Assembly: GCA_934567115.1 (NCBI GenBank)
Contig: CAKTJA010000021.1
Location: forward strand, 1 to 14,486
Source: an uncultured Oscillospiraceae bacterium
GTDB lineage: Bacteria; Bacillota; Clostridia; Oscillospirales; Oscillospiraceae
Length of the DNA stretch: 14,486 nt
Direction: 5' to 3'
Position numbers and translations under genes: made by a program. The notes under the pieces were generated by a model, which ran no database searches, was not told where the DNA came from, and saw nothing but the letters and a program-made list of their open reading frames with translations. Shown one piece after another: positions 1 to 6,676 of the stretch (the stretch's first letter is position 1; each line of letters starts with the position of its first letter).

Positions 1-88
1 GGAGAGATGGCTGAGCGGTTGAAAGCACCGGTCTTGAAAACCGGCGATGTGAAAGCATCCGTGGGTTCGAATCCCACTCTCTCCGCCA
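1..88 (+). tRNA. tRNA-Ser (anticodon TGA), CCA encoded
   Basis: A class II tRNA fold is visible. The 7-bp acceptor stem pairs 1-7 (GGAGAGA) with 78-84 (TCTCTCC). The discriminator base is G85 and the CCA end (86-88) is encoded in the gene. The anticodon stem CCGGT/ACCGG closes the loop CTTGAAA, with TGA at 35-37. A long variable arm follows, then a T arm with GGTTCGAATCC. The long variable arm and the TGA anticodon identify serine (UCA-type codons). The gene starts exactly at the first base of the window, so its promoter is not visible. Confidence 0.97.
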
Positions 89-120
89 AATGGAACATCG
101 GCTGAAGAATTTCGACATTT

Positions 121-214
121 GCGGAAGTACCCAAGTGGCCGAAGGGGCTCCCCTGCTAAGGGAGTAGGGTGTGTAAAAAGCGCCGCGGAGGTTCAAATCC
201 TCTCTTCCGCGCCA
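121..214 (+). tRNA. tRNA-Ser (anticodon GCT), CCA encoded
   Basis: The acceptor stem pairs 121-127 (GCGGAAG) with 204-210 (CTTCCGC). The discriminator is G211, with an encoded CCA at 212-214. The anticodon stem CTCCC/GGGAG closes the loop CTGCTAA, with GCT at 155-157. A long class II variable arm precedes a T arm containing GGTTCAAATCC. It reads AGC/AGU serine codons. It lies 32 bases after the TGA serine tRNA, and the two are probably co-transcribed. Confidence 0.97.
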
Positions 215-253
215 GAGAAGACCTTGAAACCATATGGTTTCAAGGTCTTCTCT
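214..253 (+). terminator. 40-bp perfect palindrome after the tRNA-Ser pair, probable terminator
   Basis: The 18-base arm at 214-231 is exactly complementary to 236-253. The spacer ATAT is itself palindromic, so all 40 bases form a perfect inverted repeat. The 5' arm begins at the A of the tRNA CCA end. The 3' arm is pyrimidine-rich (TCTTCTCT) and is followed by TATCATAT rather than a clean T tract, so termination efficiency is uncertain. Its position directly after the tRNA suggests a terminator or a 3'-end processing signal. It could equally be a cruciform or a protein-binding palindrome. Confidence 0.6.
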
Positions 254-379
254 TATCATATAGAAAGCAAGTCGCGCCCCACGGGTGCTGCAAAAAAGGC
301 TTGGACTATAGACAGAGAATGAAATATACAGCAGAAGACATAATGGAAAGGCGTCGGGTGGGGCTTTTCTGAGCCGACT

Positions 380-405
380 AAAAAACTACAGTCATGTGGG
401 ACTGT
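380..405 (-). terminator. Intrinsic terminator, minus strand, for manA
   Basis: Read on the minus strand, ACAGTC (405-400) pairs with GACTGT (393-388) across a 6-base loop. AG and then six T residues (385-380) follow. It lies about 80 bases past the manA stop codon in the right orientation. The stem is only 6 bp, so efficiency may depend on the longer hairpin just before it (418-453). Confidence 0.55.
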
Positions 406-417
406 GGTGCAATGGAC

Positions 418-453
418 AGAACAGGCCGCCCATATAAATGAGCGGCCTGTTCT
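418..453. terminator. 12-bp hairpin between the tRNA cluster and manA
   Basis: AGAACAGGCCGC (418-429) pairs perfectly with GCGGCCTGTTCT (442-453) around a 12-base loop. It lies just past the 3' end of the minus-strand manA and ahead of the short T-tailed hairpin at 380-405. It has no T tract of its own on either strand. It probably stabilises the manA mRNA 3' end or assists termination. The rest of the 254-484 gap shows no gene. Confidence 0.5.
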
Positions 454-484
454 TCATGATGCAGTCCAGGGGACCGACCGCGTC

Positions 485-1414
485 TCAGAGACAGCCCGCG
501 CGGGTACACAGCATCCGGAGTGTACCGGTCAGCCGGACCTCTCCGCTTCGCGCGGGAAGGAAGAGGCTGCCGCCCTTGCGGACCTCCACGCACTCGCCCC
601 CGCAGCTCACCGCGCCCGCCCCGTCAAGCGCCAGAAGCGAGACGAAGGATTCCGCGCCGCAGTGCAGGGATGACGGCGCGGAGAGCAGATCGACCGTAAA
701 GCTTTCACAGCGGGCAAGATGACCGCCGAAGTCGGGCTGCGGCACGCCGGGAGACAGCCGCGTTACGTCGAGCGCCTGCGGGATATGCAGCATGCGCGGC
801 TTTCCGTCCGTCCCGACCCGACCGTAATCGCACACGCGGTAGGTGATGTTGGAGCTTTGCTGCACCTCCGCCACGATAACGCCCCCGCAAAGGGCATGGA
901 TCGTACCGGCGGGGACGTAAACGACGTCTCCCCGCTTCGCCGGAACGCGGCGCAGGACCTCGGGCAGCGTGCCGTCGGCGATGCGCTGCCGCAGCTCGTC
1001 CTTTGAGATTTCCCGGGAAAAGCCGCAGTAGAGGTGCGCGCCCGGAGCGGCCTCCAAAACGTACCACATCTCCGTCTTGCCGCATTGACCGCCGTGCGCG
1101 CGGGCGTATGCGTCGTCCGGATGGACTTGGATCGACAGGTCCTGCGCCGCGTCGATCAGCTTGATCAGCACGGGAAAATCGTCCGCACAGCCGCCGTTTT
1201 CGCCTGCGGCCTCCGGGTGCGCGGCGAGATAATCGCGCAGCGTCATGCCCGCGAAGCTCCCGCCGTCGATGACGGACAGGCCGTCGGCGTGACAGCTCAG
1301 CTCCCACGTCTCGGCAAGGCGCGCGCCGTCGAAGCGCTTGTGGTAGCCGGAGATCAGTCCGGTCCCGCCCCAGAGGTAGTCCTTACAGGCGGGAGCCAGC
1401 TTGAGGATCGGCAT
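485..1414 (-). CDS. manA: Mannose-6-phosphate isomerase, class I (ManA)
   Basis: It interconverts mannose-6-phosphate and fructose-6-phosphate in the cytosol with a catalytic zinc ion. The 309-aa product has the length of the short Bacillus-type ManA. The zinc-binding cupin signatures are in order (numbered from the chosen start): QVHPDD (Q96, H98), KTEMWYV (E115) and PAGTIHAL (H173). They are followed by the conserved YRVCDYGR segment near 192-199. I chose the ATG at 1414 because AGGAG lies a suitable distance upstream; an in-frame TTG ten codons earlier lacks such a site. The gene stands alone, divergent from the B12 operon. Nothing in the sequence shows how it is regulated, except a terminator-like hairpin in its leader (1443-1466). 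Confidence 0.93.
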   Translation of the reverse strand: MPILKLAPACKDYLWGGTGLISGYHKRFDGARLAETWELSCHADGLSVIDGGSFAGMTLRDYLAAHPEAAGENGGCADDFPVLIKLIDAAQDLSIQVHPDDAYARAHGGQCGKTEMWYVLEAAPGAHLYCGFSREISKDELRQRIADGTLPEVLRRVPAKRGDVVYVPAGTIHALCGGVIVAEVQQSSNITYRVCDYGRVGTDGKPRMLHIPQALDVTRLSPGVPQPDFGGHLARCESFTVDLLSAPSSLHCGAESFVSLLALDGAGAVSCGGECVEVRKGGSLFLPARSGEVRLTGTLRMLCTRAGCL

Positions 1415-1442
1415 AAAAACAGCTCCTTCCACTGAAAAGATC

Positions 1443-1466
1443 AAAAAGCGCCGCCGCGTATGGCGC
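1443..1466 (-). terminator. Terminator-like hairpin in the manA leader
   Basis: On the minus strand GCGCC (1466-1462) pairs with GGCGC (1452-1448), followed directly by five T residues (1447-1443). It sits about 30 bases upstream of the manA start codon. It may stop transcripts coming out of the repeat array, or act as an attenuator if the manA promoter lies further upstream. The stem is only 5 bp in this form, though alternative GC-rich pairings exist. Confidence 0.35.
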
Positions 1467-1490
1467 GGAACAGAGGGAAACGGCAGCGCT

Positions 1491-1723
1491 GCAGCTATTA
1501 TACCATGAAGCGTCAGCGGAATGGTATATCCGCCATGCTTTTCGGTTGTCCGCGCAGCGGACGAGAAAAGCGGCTGAAATCAAAGTATAATAGTTGCTTC
1601 GCAACTATTATACCATGAAGCGTCAGCGGAATGGTATATCCGCTATGCTTTTCGGTTGTCCGCGCAGCGGACGAGAAAAGCGGCTGGGATCAAAGTATAA
1701 TAATTGTTTCACAATTATTATAC
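1491..1723. repeat. Two tandem copies of a 110-bp structured repeat plus a terminal palindrome
   Basis: Unit 1 (1491-1600) and unit 2 (1601-1710) have an exact period of 110 bases. Positions 1501-1600 and 1611-1710 differ at only 5 of 100 bases. Each core contains GCGGA/TCCGC (1516-1520 with 1529-1533) and a nested hairpin: GCTTTTC/GAAAAGC outside and GTCCGC/GCGGAC inside, spanning 1537-1571. The units are bounded by perfect 13-bp-arm palindromes with a TTC loop at 1585-1613 and 1695-1723. Their arms differ in sequence but remain fully complementary. A shorter inverted relative lies at 9195-9267. This looks like a dispersed intergenic repeat (a MITE- or REP-like family). The small open frames across it repeat the same peptides and are probably not genes. 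Confidence 0.85.
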
Positions 1724-1789
1724 CCTGTGCGCTGCTCGCTGTCAATTTCCGCCGCCTTCAGATACGTCGGATGCGGGCGAAATTTGCAC

Positions 1790-1818
1790 TTGATTTTCTC
1801 TGCGAATTTTTTTATGAT
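1790..1818 (+). promoter_or_regulatory. Sigma-A-type promoter for the B12 riboswitch operon
   Basis: TTGATT (1790-1795) and TATGAT (1813-1818) are separated by 17 bases. This is close to the housekeeping consensus, in an AT-rich pocket within GC-rich sequence. It lies about 40 bases upstream of the riboswitch aptamer. Transcription would begin near 1825. Confidence 0.6.
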
Positions 1819-1860
1819 GGCTTTAAGTAAGCTTTCGCGTTCCGTCGACGCGGGAGCGGA

Positions 1861-1975
1861 CGGCATATTGCGTCAGCGCGGCCCTTCCGGGAAACCGGAC
1901 CGGGGGAATGGGGTGAAAGGCCCCGCGAGCGGGTCACTGTGAAGCTTCCGATGAGAAGATCAGTCAGAATGCCCG
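1861..1975 (+). promoter_or_regulatory. Cobalamin (B12) riboswitch aptamer
   Basis: The conserved cobalamin-aptamer blocks appear in order. GGCAT (1862-1866) pairs with ATGCC (1969-1973) as P1. GGGGAATGGGGTGAAAGG (1903-1920) matches the GGGAA..GGTGAAA block. GCGGGTCACTGTGA (1929-1942) matches the GCC/ACTGTGA block. AGTCAGAATGCC (1962-1973) matches the B12 box AGYCAGRAxACC with small changes. The family binds adenosyl- or other cobalamins and usually represses downstream B12 synthesis or transport genes when B12 is plentiful. Here it precedes a terminator (2047-2088) and the surface-protein/ECF operon. I assigned it by matching recalled consensus blocks, not by a covariance model. Confidence 0.85.
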
Positions 1976-2046
1976 GACAGCCGCGCCGACACAGCTCCTG
2001 CCCGAACCGGGAGCCGCTTGGACCCGGGGGGCAGTGCGCCCTTTTT

Positions 2047-2088
2047 CGTCTGTGCGGCTTGTTTGAACGGGCTGCGCAGACGTTTTTT
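2047..2088 (+). terminator. Riboswitch expression platform: intrinsic terminator ahead of the operon
   Basis: A 12-base arm at 2047-2058 pairs with 2071-2082 (two G-U pairs) around a 12-base loop. It is followed by TTTTTTATTT from 2083. The ribosome binding site AAGGAGGA (2093-2100) and the ATG at 2106 come just afterward. A segment in the leader (GCCGACACAG, 1985-1994) is complementary to 2050-2058 with one bulged A. It could form an antiterminator that takes over the 5' arm. This points to control of transcription termination by B12. Confidence 0.8.
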
Positions 2089-2105
2089 ATTTAAGGAGGA
2101 AGAGT

Positions 2106-5027
2106 ATGAAGCATCGCGTACTATCCCTGCTGATGGCCTTTATTATGGCTGTCAGCCTGCTGCCCGCCGGGGTTCGGGCACAAACGCAATCGACTGCGGA
2201 GACGGCGCTTCACGCCATCGCCGCCGCCAACACGGAGAACAGCGGCGAGTGGTGGATCATGGACATGGCCGCCTATGCCAAGGCATACCCACACGCCGCA
2301 GGATCGACCGACGCGGCAAAGCAGAGCTATATCAACGCTGCGGCGGAGGCGGTCGCGGAGCCGGGGCCCTTTGCCGCGCAGACCTACGCCAAGGCGGAGA
2401 TCATCCTGCGCGCCATCGGCAGGGACTGCTCCCGGCTTTATCCCGCAGGGGGCGGCGCAGCGCTGAACGTGCCCGCGCTGCTTGCGGCGCTGCCGGCGGA
2501 GGAGATGAGCGTTTATGACGCGCCGTGGGTCCTGCTCGCCGATCTGCAAGGCGATTTGGGGCTGTCGGACACGCAGCGCAAAACGCTGATCTCCGTGCTG
2601 AGGAGCGGACAGTCCGAGTCGGGACTGCTGGGCTATGACTACGGCGGGAGCCATTACGACGATCCCGACACCACGGCGGCCGCTGTTGCGGCGCTGGCCT
2701 CTTTTTACAGGATCGACCCCGACGCGACGCTGTTCGTCGAGGGCGCTGTGCAGGGTCTGAGCGGTTTGCAGACCGAAAGCGGCAGCTTCGGCAACGCCAA
2801 CACGGACGCCATGGTCATCACGGGGCTTGCCGCCATAGGCGTCGATCCCGCTGCGGACGATCGCTTTATCAAAAACGGAAACAGTCTTCTTGACGGCCTG
2901 CTCTCTCATTTAAATGAGAACGGCACGGCGTTCCGTGCGCTCAACTGGACGACCGGCGCGCTGGAGGACAACGCGCTTGCCACGGAGCAGGGCTTCCGCG
3001 CCCTGATCGCCGCCGACCGGATCGCGAAGACCGGGGCGGCATACAACGTCTATGATTTTCATGCCAACGAGGTCGAGCCGACCTACGCCGCGGGAAGCGG
3101 CGGCTCACAGGAGCCGGAGAAGCCGGGCGGCAAGCTTATCACGGTCACGGTGACCATCCGGGCGGACGACGGCTATTGGATGAACGGCAAGTCCGTCACG
3201 GTCCCCGGGGAGGAGGCGACCGTTTATCACGCGTTTATCAAGGCGCTTGAGGGCAGCGGGATCACGCAGACCGGCGCGGAGCGGGGCTATGTCAGCTCCA
3301 TGGCAAAGGATGGGAAGGTGCTTGCGCAGTTCACGCACGGGAAAAATTCCGGATGGCTCTATACGGTGAACGGAACGCTTCCCTCCGTCGGCCTGACCGA
3401 TTACGGGATCTTCGACGGCGACCGCATCCTCTGGTACTATACCGACGACTGGACGCGCGACCCTGCCGCCGGCAGCTCGGGCGGAGGAATGGCCGGACCG
3501 GCCAAGCCGGCTGAGCCGGTCGAGCCGGCCAAGCCGACCGAACCGACCGAGTCGGCGGAGCAGCTGCAGCGGCGGTTTGCCGACGTATCCCAGACCGCGT
3601 GGTACGCGGAGGATGTGAGCTTTGTCTGTGAAAAGGGCCTTATGACCGGCGTTTCCGAGGAGCGGTTCGCGCCGGACGCCGTTGTGACGCGCGGTCAGGC
3701 GGTCGTCGTTCTCTGGCGGCTTGCGGGAAGTCCGAAGTCCGCCGGGCGGGAATTTACCGATGTGCGCCCCGGCGCATGGTACGAGGACGCGGCTGCGTGG
3801 GCGAGTGCGAACGGGATCGCCGACGGCTACGCGGACGGGCGCTTCGGCGCTGACGACGAGGCGGCGCGTGAGCAGCTTGCCGCCATGCTCTACCGCTATG
3901 TCAAAATGCAGGGCGGCGGCTTTACCGGCATGTGGTATTTTCCGCTGAGGTACGACGACGCGTCCGCCGTCAGCGCATGGGCGGACGAGGCAATGCACTG
4001 GTGCGCGATGAACGGACTTCTGTCCGGAACAGATGAGAACAGGCTTGAGCCGAAGGCGGCGGCCTCCCGCGCACAGCTTGCGGCGATCCTGCGGCGCTTC
4101 CTGACGCTTGCGGAGGAGACGGACGCTTCGGCGGCGGAGCGTGCGAGCGCCGGTGCGGCGGCATATCTGCTGTCCGCCGTTCCGGAGCCGCAGTACGGCG
4201 CGGAATGGGCGGTGTTCGCTCTTGCCCGCAGCGGCGCTTCGGTGGACAAGGCGTATTTCGACGGCTACCGCGCCGCGCTGGAGAGCGCCGTACGCGAGAA
4301 TGCGGGCGTGCTGAGCGAGCGGAGGCATACCGAATACAGCCGTGTGATCCTCGCGCTTGCCGCGCTGGACGAGGACGCGCGGAACACTGCGGGGCTGGAC
4401 CTCACGCTTCCGCTCGGGGATTACAAAAAGACCGTCGCGCAGGGTGTGAACGGCGCGATCTATGCGCTTCTTGCGCTTGACAGCCGGGCGTACCCCATGC
4501 CGCAGAACGGGGGCGCGGGCAGACAGGCAACGCGGCAGGACTATGTGGACTGCATTCTTTCGGCGCAGCGCGCGGACGGTGGCTGGAGCTTTACGGACGG
4601 CGGGGACGCGGACCCGGATCTCACCGCGATGGTCTTGCAGGCTCTGGCGGGTTACCGGGAGCAGAGCGGCGTCGGCGCGGCAATCGACCGTGCGCTCGTC
4701 TGCCTTTCGGCGCTTCAGGATGCGGACGGCGGCTTTTCCTCTTGGGGGACCGCGAACGCGGAGAGCTGCGCGCAGACGCTCATTGCGCTTACGGCGCTCG
4801 GCATTGACGTGGAGGACGGGCGGTTCGTGAAGAACGGACGCTCGGCGCTTGATGCGCTGCTCGGCTATCAGGCGGAGGACGGCGGCTTCCGCCATGTCCG
4901 CGAGGGAGAAACGAACCTTATGGCGAGCGAACAGGCGCTGTGCGCCCTCGCGGCGGTCGTTCGCGCCGAACGGGGTGCGGCGGGGCTTTACCGCATGGAC
5001 GCGGTCGAGCTGTCCGCCGCCGCGTAA
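2106..5027 (+). CDS. Secreted SLH protein with transcobalamin-like alpha and beta domains, proposed B12 scavenger
   Basis: This is a 973-aa exported protein. Residues 1-25 form a signal peptide with probable cleavage after VRA. Residues ~30-330 form a prenyltransferase/squalene-cyclase-like alpha/alpha toroid (QSESG near 169, QTESGSFG near 222). Residues ~345-450 match the transcobalamin C-terminal (DUF4430) domain, with GWLYTVNG and DGDRILWYYTDDW. A Pro/Glu/Lys linker (~464-485) follows, then three SLH repeats (~491-540, 549-600, 615-665) with FADV/FTDV starts and TRGQ/AREQ/SRAQ motifs. Residues ~686-960 form a second toroid with QxxDGGF/W motifs at 821, 871 and 922, about 50 residues apart. 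The SLH repeats would bind secondary cell wall polymer. Vertebrate transcobalamin has the same toroid-then-beta order and clamps B12 between the two. B12 binding here is inferred from that order plus the upstream riboswitch. The start is set by AAGGAGGA at 2093. Confidence 0.85.
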   Translation: MKHRVLSLLMAFIMAVSLLPAGVRAQTQSTAETALHAIAAANTENSGEWWIMDMAAYAKAYPHAAGSTDAAKQSYINAAAEAVAEPGPFAAQTYAKAEIILRAIGRDCSRLYPAGGGAALNVPALLAALPAEEMSVYDAPWVLLADLQGDLGLSDTQRKTLISVLRSGQSESGLLGYDYGGSHYDDPDTTAAAVAALASFYRIDPDATLFVEGAVQGLSGLQTESGSFGNANTDAMVITGLAAIGVDPAADDRFIKNGNSLLDGLLSHLNENGTAFRALNWTTGALEDNALATEQGFRALIAADRIAKTGAAYNVYDFHANEVEPTYAAGSGGSQEPEKPGGKLITVTVTIRADDGYWMNGKSVTVPGEEATVYHAFIKALEGSGITQTGAERGYVSSMAKDGKVLAQFTHGKNSGWLYTVNGTLPSVGLTDYGIFDGDRILWYYTDDWTRDPAAGSSGGGMAGPAKPAEPVEPAKPTEPTESAEQLQRRFADVSQTAWYAEDVSFVCEKGLMTGVSEERFAPDAVVTRGQAVVVLWRLAGSPKSAGREFTDVRPGAWYEDAAAWASANGIADGYADGRFGADDEAAREQLAAMLYRYVKMQGGGFTGMWYFPLRYDDASAVSAWADEAMHWCAMNGLLSGTDENRLEPKAAASRAQLAAILRRFLTLAEETDASAAERASAGAAAYLLSAVPEPQYGAEWAVFALARSGASVDKAYFDGYRAALESAVRENAGVLSERRHTEYSRVILALAALDEDARNTAGLDLTLPLGDYKKTVAQGVNGAIYALLALDSRAYPMPQNGGAGRQATRQDYVDCILSAQRADGGWSFTDGGDADPDLTAMVLQALAGYREQSGVGAAIDRALVCLSALQDADGGFSSWGTANAESCAQTLIALTALGIDVEDGRFVKNGRSALDALLGYQAEDGGFRHVREGETNLMASEQALCALAAVVRAERGAAGLYRMDAVELSAAA

Positions 5028-5057
5028 CAGGCGATGCGAAGACGAGGTGAGACGGAT

Positions 5058-5756
5058 ATGAAAACGGTGGGACGGAGATTCGCGCTTATCCTGCCGGTGC
5101 TGGCGCTGCTGCTCCTGCTCGCGGGCTGCGGCGCGGAGGGACCGGCGGAGACCGGCGCACCGGCCCCGGCTGCGCCGCTGACGGCCGGGACAGACGGGTC
5201 GGCTGCGGACGACCGGCATGAGGCTGCGGCGCGCGCCGAACCGGATCCGTCCGCGCCGACGGAGACGGCCGAGCATGAGGAGGACGACGGTCCCGCGCAG
5301 CCGGAGACCGTGGACGCGCCGTCCGTCGAGGACGGACCGCAGGAGGAAGAGACGCGCTGCGTCGTCTCCGTTTCCTGTACGGCGGTTCTGGACGATCTTG
5401 ACCGGCTCGACCCGGAGAAGGTCGAGCTGATCCCGGCGGACGGCATGCTGCTGCCGCCGACGGAGGCGGCGTTTGAAGAGGGAGAAAGCGCGTTCGACGT
5501 GCTCAGGCGCGTCTGCCGCGACAACCGGCTCCATATGGAGTTTTCCGAAACGCCGGCCTACGGGTCCGCGTACATCGAGGGGATCGGCAATCTGTACGAG
5601 TTCGACTGCGGCGAAGGCTCGGGCTGGATGTACCGTGTCAACGGTGCGTTTCCGGGCTTCGGCTGCTCGCAATACACGCTTGCCGACGGCGATACGGTCG
5701 AGTGGGTCTATACCTGCGACTACGGCGCGGACGTCGGTGGACGGGCGGACGGCTGA
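5058..5756 (+). CDS. DUF4430/transcobalamin C-terminal-like lipoprotein
   Basis: This 232-aa lipoprotein has a positively charged N terminus (MKTVGRR), a leucine-rich hydrophobic stretch and a LLAGC lipobox, so it should be acylated on Cys and tethered to the outer face of the membrane. A low-complexity Ala/Pro/Glu/Asp linker follows to about residue 100. Residues ~102-225 form a DUF4430 domain, with GSGWMYRVNG and DGDTVEWVYT equivalent to the segments in the preceding protein. I chose the ATG at 5058 rather than an earlier in-frame ATG (5034) because GAGGTGA (5044-5050) is well spaced and the signal peptide then starts normally. It begins 30 bases after the SLH gene and 29 bases before the EcfT gene. 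I infer it is a substrate-binding or hand-over protein for the ECF transporter. No binding residue can be assigned. Confidence 0.82.
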   Translation: MKTVGRRFALILPVLALLLLLAGCGAEGPAETGAPAPAAPLTAGTDGSAADDRHEAAARAEPDPSAPTETAEHEEDDGPAQPETVDAPSVEDGPQEEETRCVVSVSCTAVLDDLDRLDPEKVELIPADGMLLPPTEAAFEEGESAFDVLRRVCRDNRLHMEFSETPAYGSAYIEGIGNLYEFDCGEGSGWMYRVNGAFPGFGCSQYTLADGDTVEWVYTCDYGADVGGRADG

Positions 5757-5785
5757 CGCGCGCCCTGTGAAGAAGAGGTGATTCC

Positions 5786-6676
5786 ATGGACGGAAGCAGC
5801 GCCTTCGCGGCCTGTCATCCGCTGGTAAATCTTATATTTTTTGTGCTTGCGCCGGGGTTTTCCCTGTTTTTCCCACATCCGCTGTTTCTTGCCGCCTCGC
5901 TTACCGGCGCGCTTGTCTGCGCCGTGCAGACGAACGGCGGCGCGGCGGTGCGGCGGTCCGTGCGCTGGCTTGTACCGGCGGCGCTGCTTGCCGCCGCCGT
6001 CAACCTCGCGTTCAACCACGAGGGCGCGACGATTCTGCTTTATCTGCCCTCCGGAAATCCGCTGACGCTGGAATCCGCAGCCTACGGTCTTGCGGCTGCG
6101 GTGCTGATCGCCGCCGCGATGCTGTGGTTTTCGTGCTGGAACGCGGTCATGACCCCGGATAAGCTCATGTACCTTTTCGGCCGCGCGGCGCCGTCGCTTT
6201 CGCTGATGCTTTCCATGACGCTGCGGTTCGTCCCGCGCTTTCAGGCAAGGTTCCGCGAAACGGCGCAGGCGCGGCGCGGAATGGGTCTTGGAACGGAGGG
6301 CGGACGGCTGCGCCGCCTGCGGGAGGGCGCGGCGGTCTTTTCCGCCGTGGTGACGTGGAGTCTGGAGAGCGCGGCGGAGACTGCGGACAGCATGAAGAGC
6401 CGGGGCTACGGTCTGCCGGGGCGGACGGCGTTCTCGCTCTTCCGCTTTGACCGGAGGGACAGGCGGCTGCTCGTCCTGCTGTCCGTCTGCGGCGCGTACG
6501 TCTTTTTCGGCTGGGTAGCCGGAGGCGTGAGCTGGCGCTATTACCCGACGCTGCGCGGAGCGCTGACGCCGTTTTCCGTCAGCGCGGCGCTCATATATCT
6601 TGCGCTGTGCCTGACGCCGGCATTCTTGAACTGGAGGGAGGAGCGGCTGTGGAGCTGTACCGTGTCGAGGGACTGA
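5786..6676 (+). CDS. ECF transporter transmembrane (T) component, EcfT/CbiQ family
   Basis: The 296-aa membrane protein couples ATPase movement to the substrate-binding S component. There are hydrophobic segments around residues 10-45, 60-75, 100-125 and, toward the C terminus, 230-285. The cytoplasmic region carries both coupling motifs of the family: ARRG (162-165) and SRG (205-207), each at the end of a helix that contacts an ATPase groove. The start ATG follows AGAGGTG (5774-5780). Its 3' end overlaps the ATPase gene by 28 bases, which suggests translational coupling. As it sits with its own ATPases and S component, this is likely a dedicated transporter, not a shared energy-coupling module. 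Confidence 0.9.
   Translation: MDGSSAFAACHPLVNLIFFVLAPGFSLFFPHPLFLAASLTGALVCAVQTNGGAAVRRSVRWLVPAALLAAAVNLAFNHEGATILLYLPSGNPLTLESAAYGLAAAVLIAAAMLWFSCWNAVMTPDKLMYLFGRAAPSLSLMLSMTLRFVPRFQARFRETAQARRGMGLGTEGGRLRRLREGAAVFSAVVTWSLESAAETADSMKSRGYGLPGRTAFSLFRFDRRDRRLLVLLSVCGAYVFFGWVAGGVSWRYYPTLRGALTPFSVSAALIYLALCLTPAFLNWREERLWSCTVSRD

Noticed and set aside
1..214. tRNA-Ser genes as an integration site
   Set aside because: No duplicated tRNA 3' end, integrase or composition change is seen next to them.
1491..1723. CRISPR array
   Set aside because: There are only two long units, directly abutting, with no short repeats separated by unique spacers and no cas genes.
1383..1830. Small open frames across the 110-bp repeats on both strands
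   Set aside because: They merely translate the repeat and its hairpins, give the same peptide in each copy, and lack a convincing ribosome binding site.
3105..5672. Long minus-strand open frame opposite the SLH protein and lipoprotein (also 6541-8052 and 9217-11118)
   Set aside because: These are antisense shadows typical of GC-rich coding sequence. They are rich in Arg, cross gene boundaries and have no recognisable domains; the plus-strand proteins have clear motifs.
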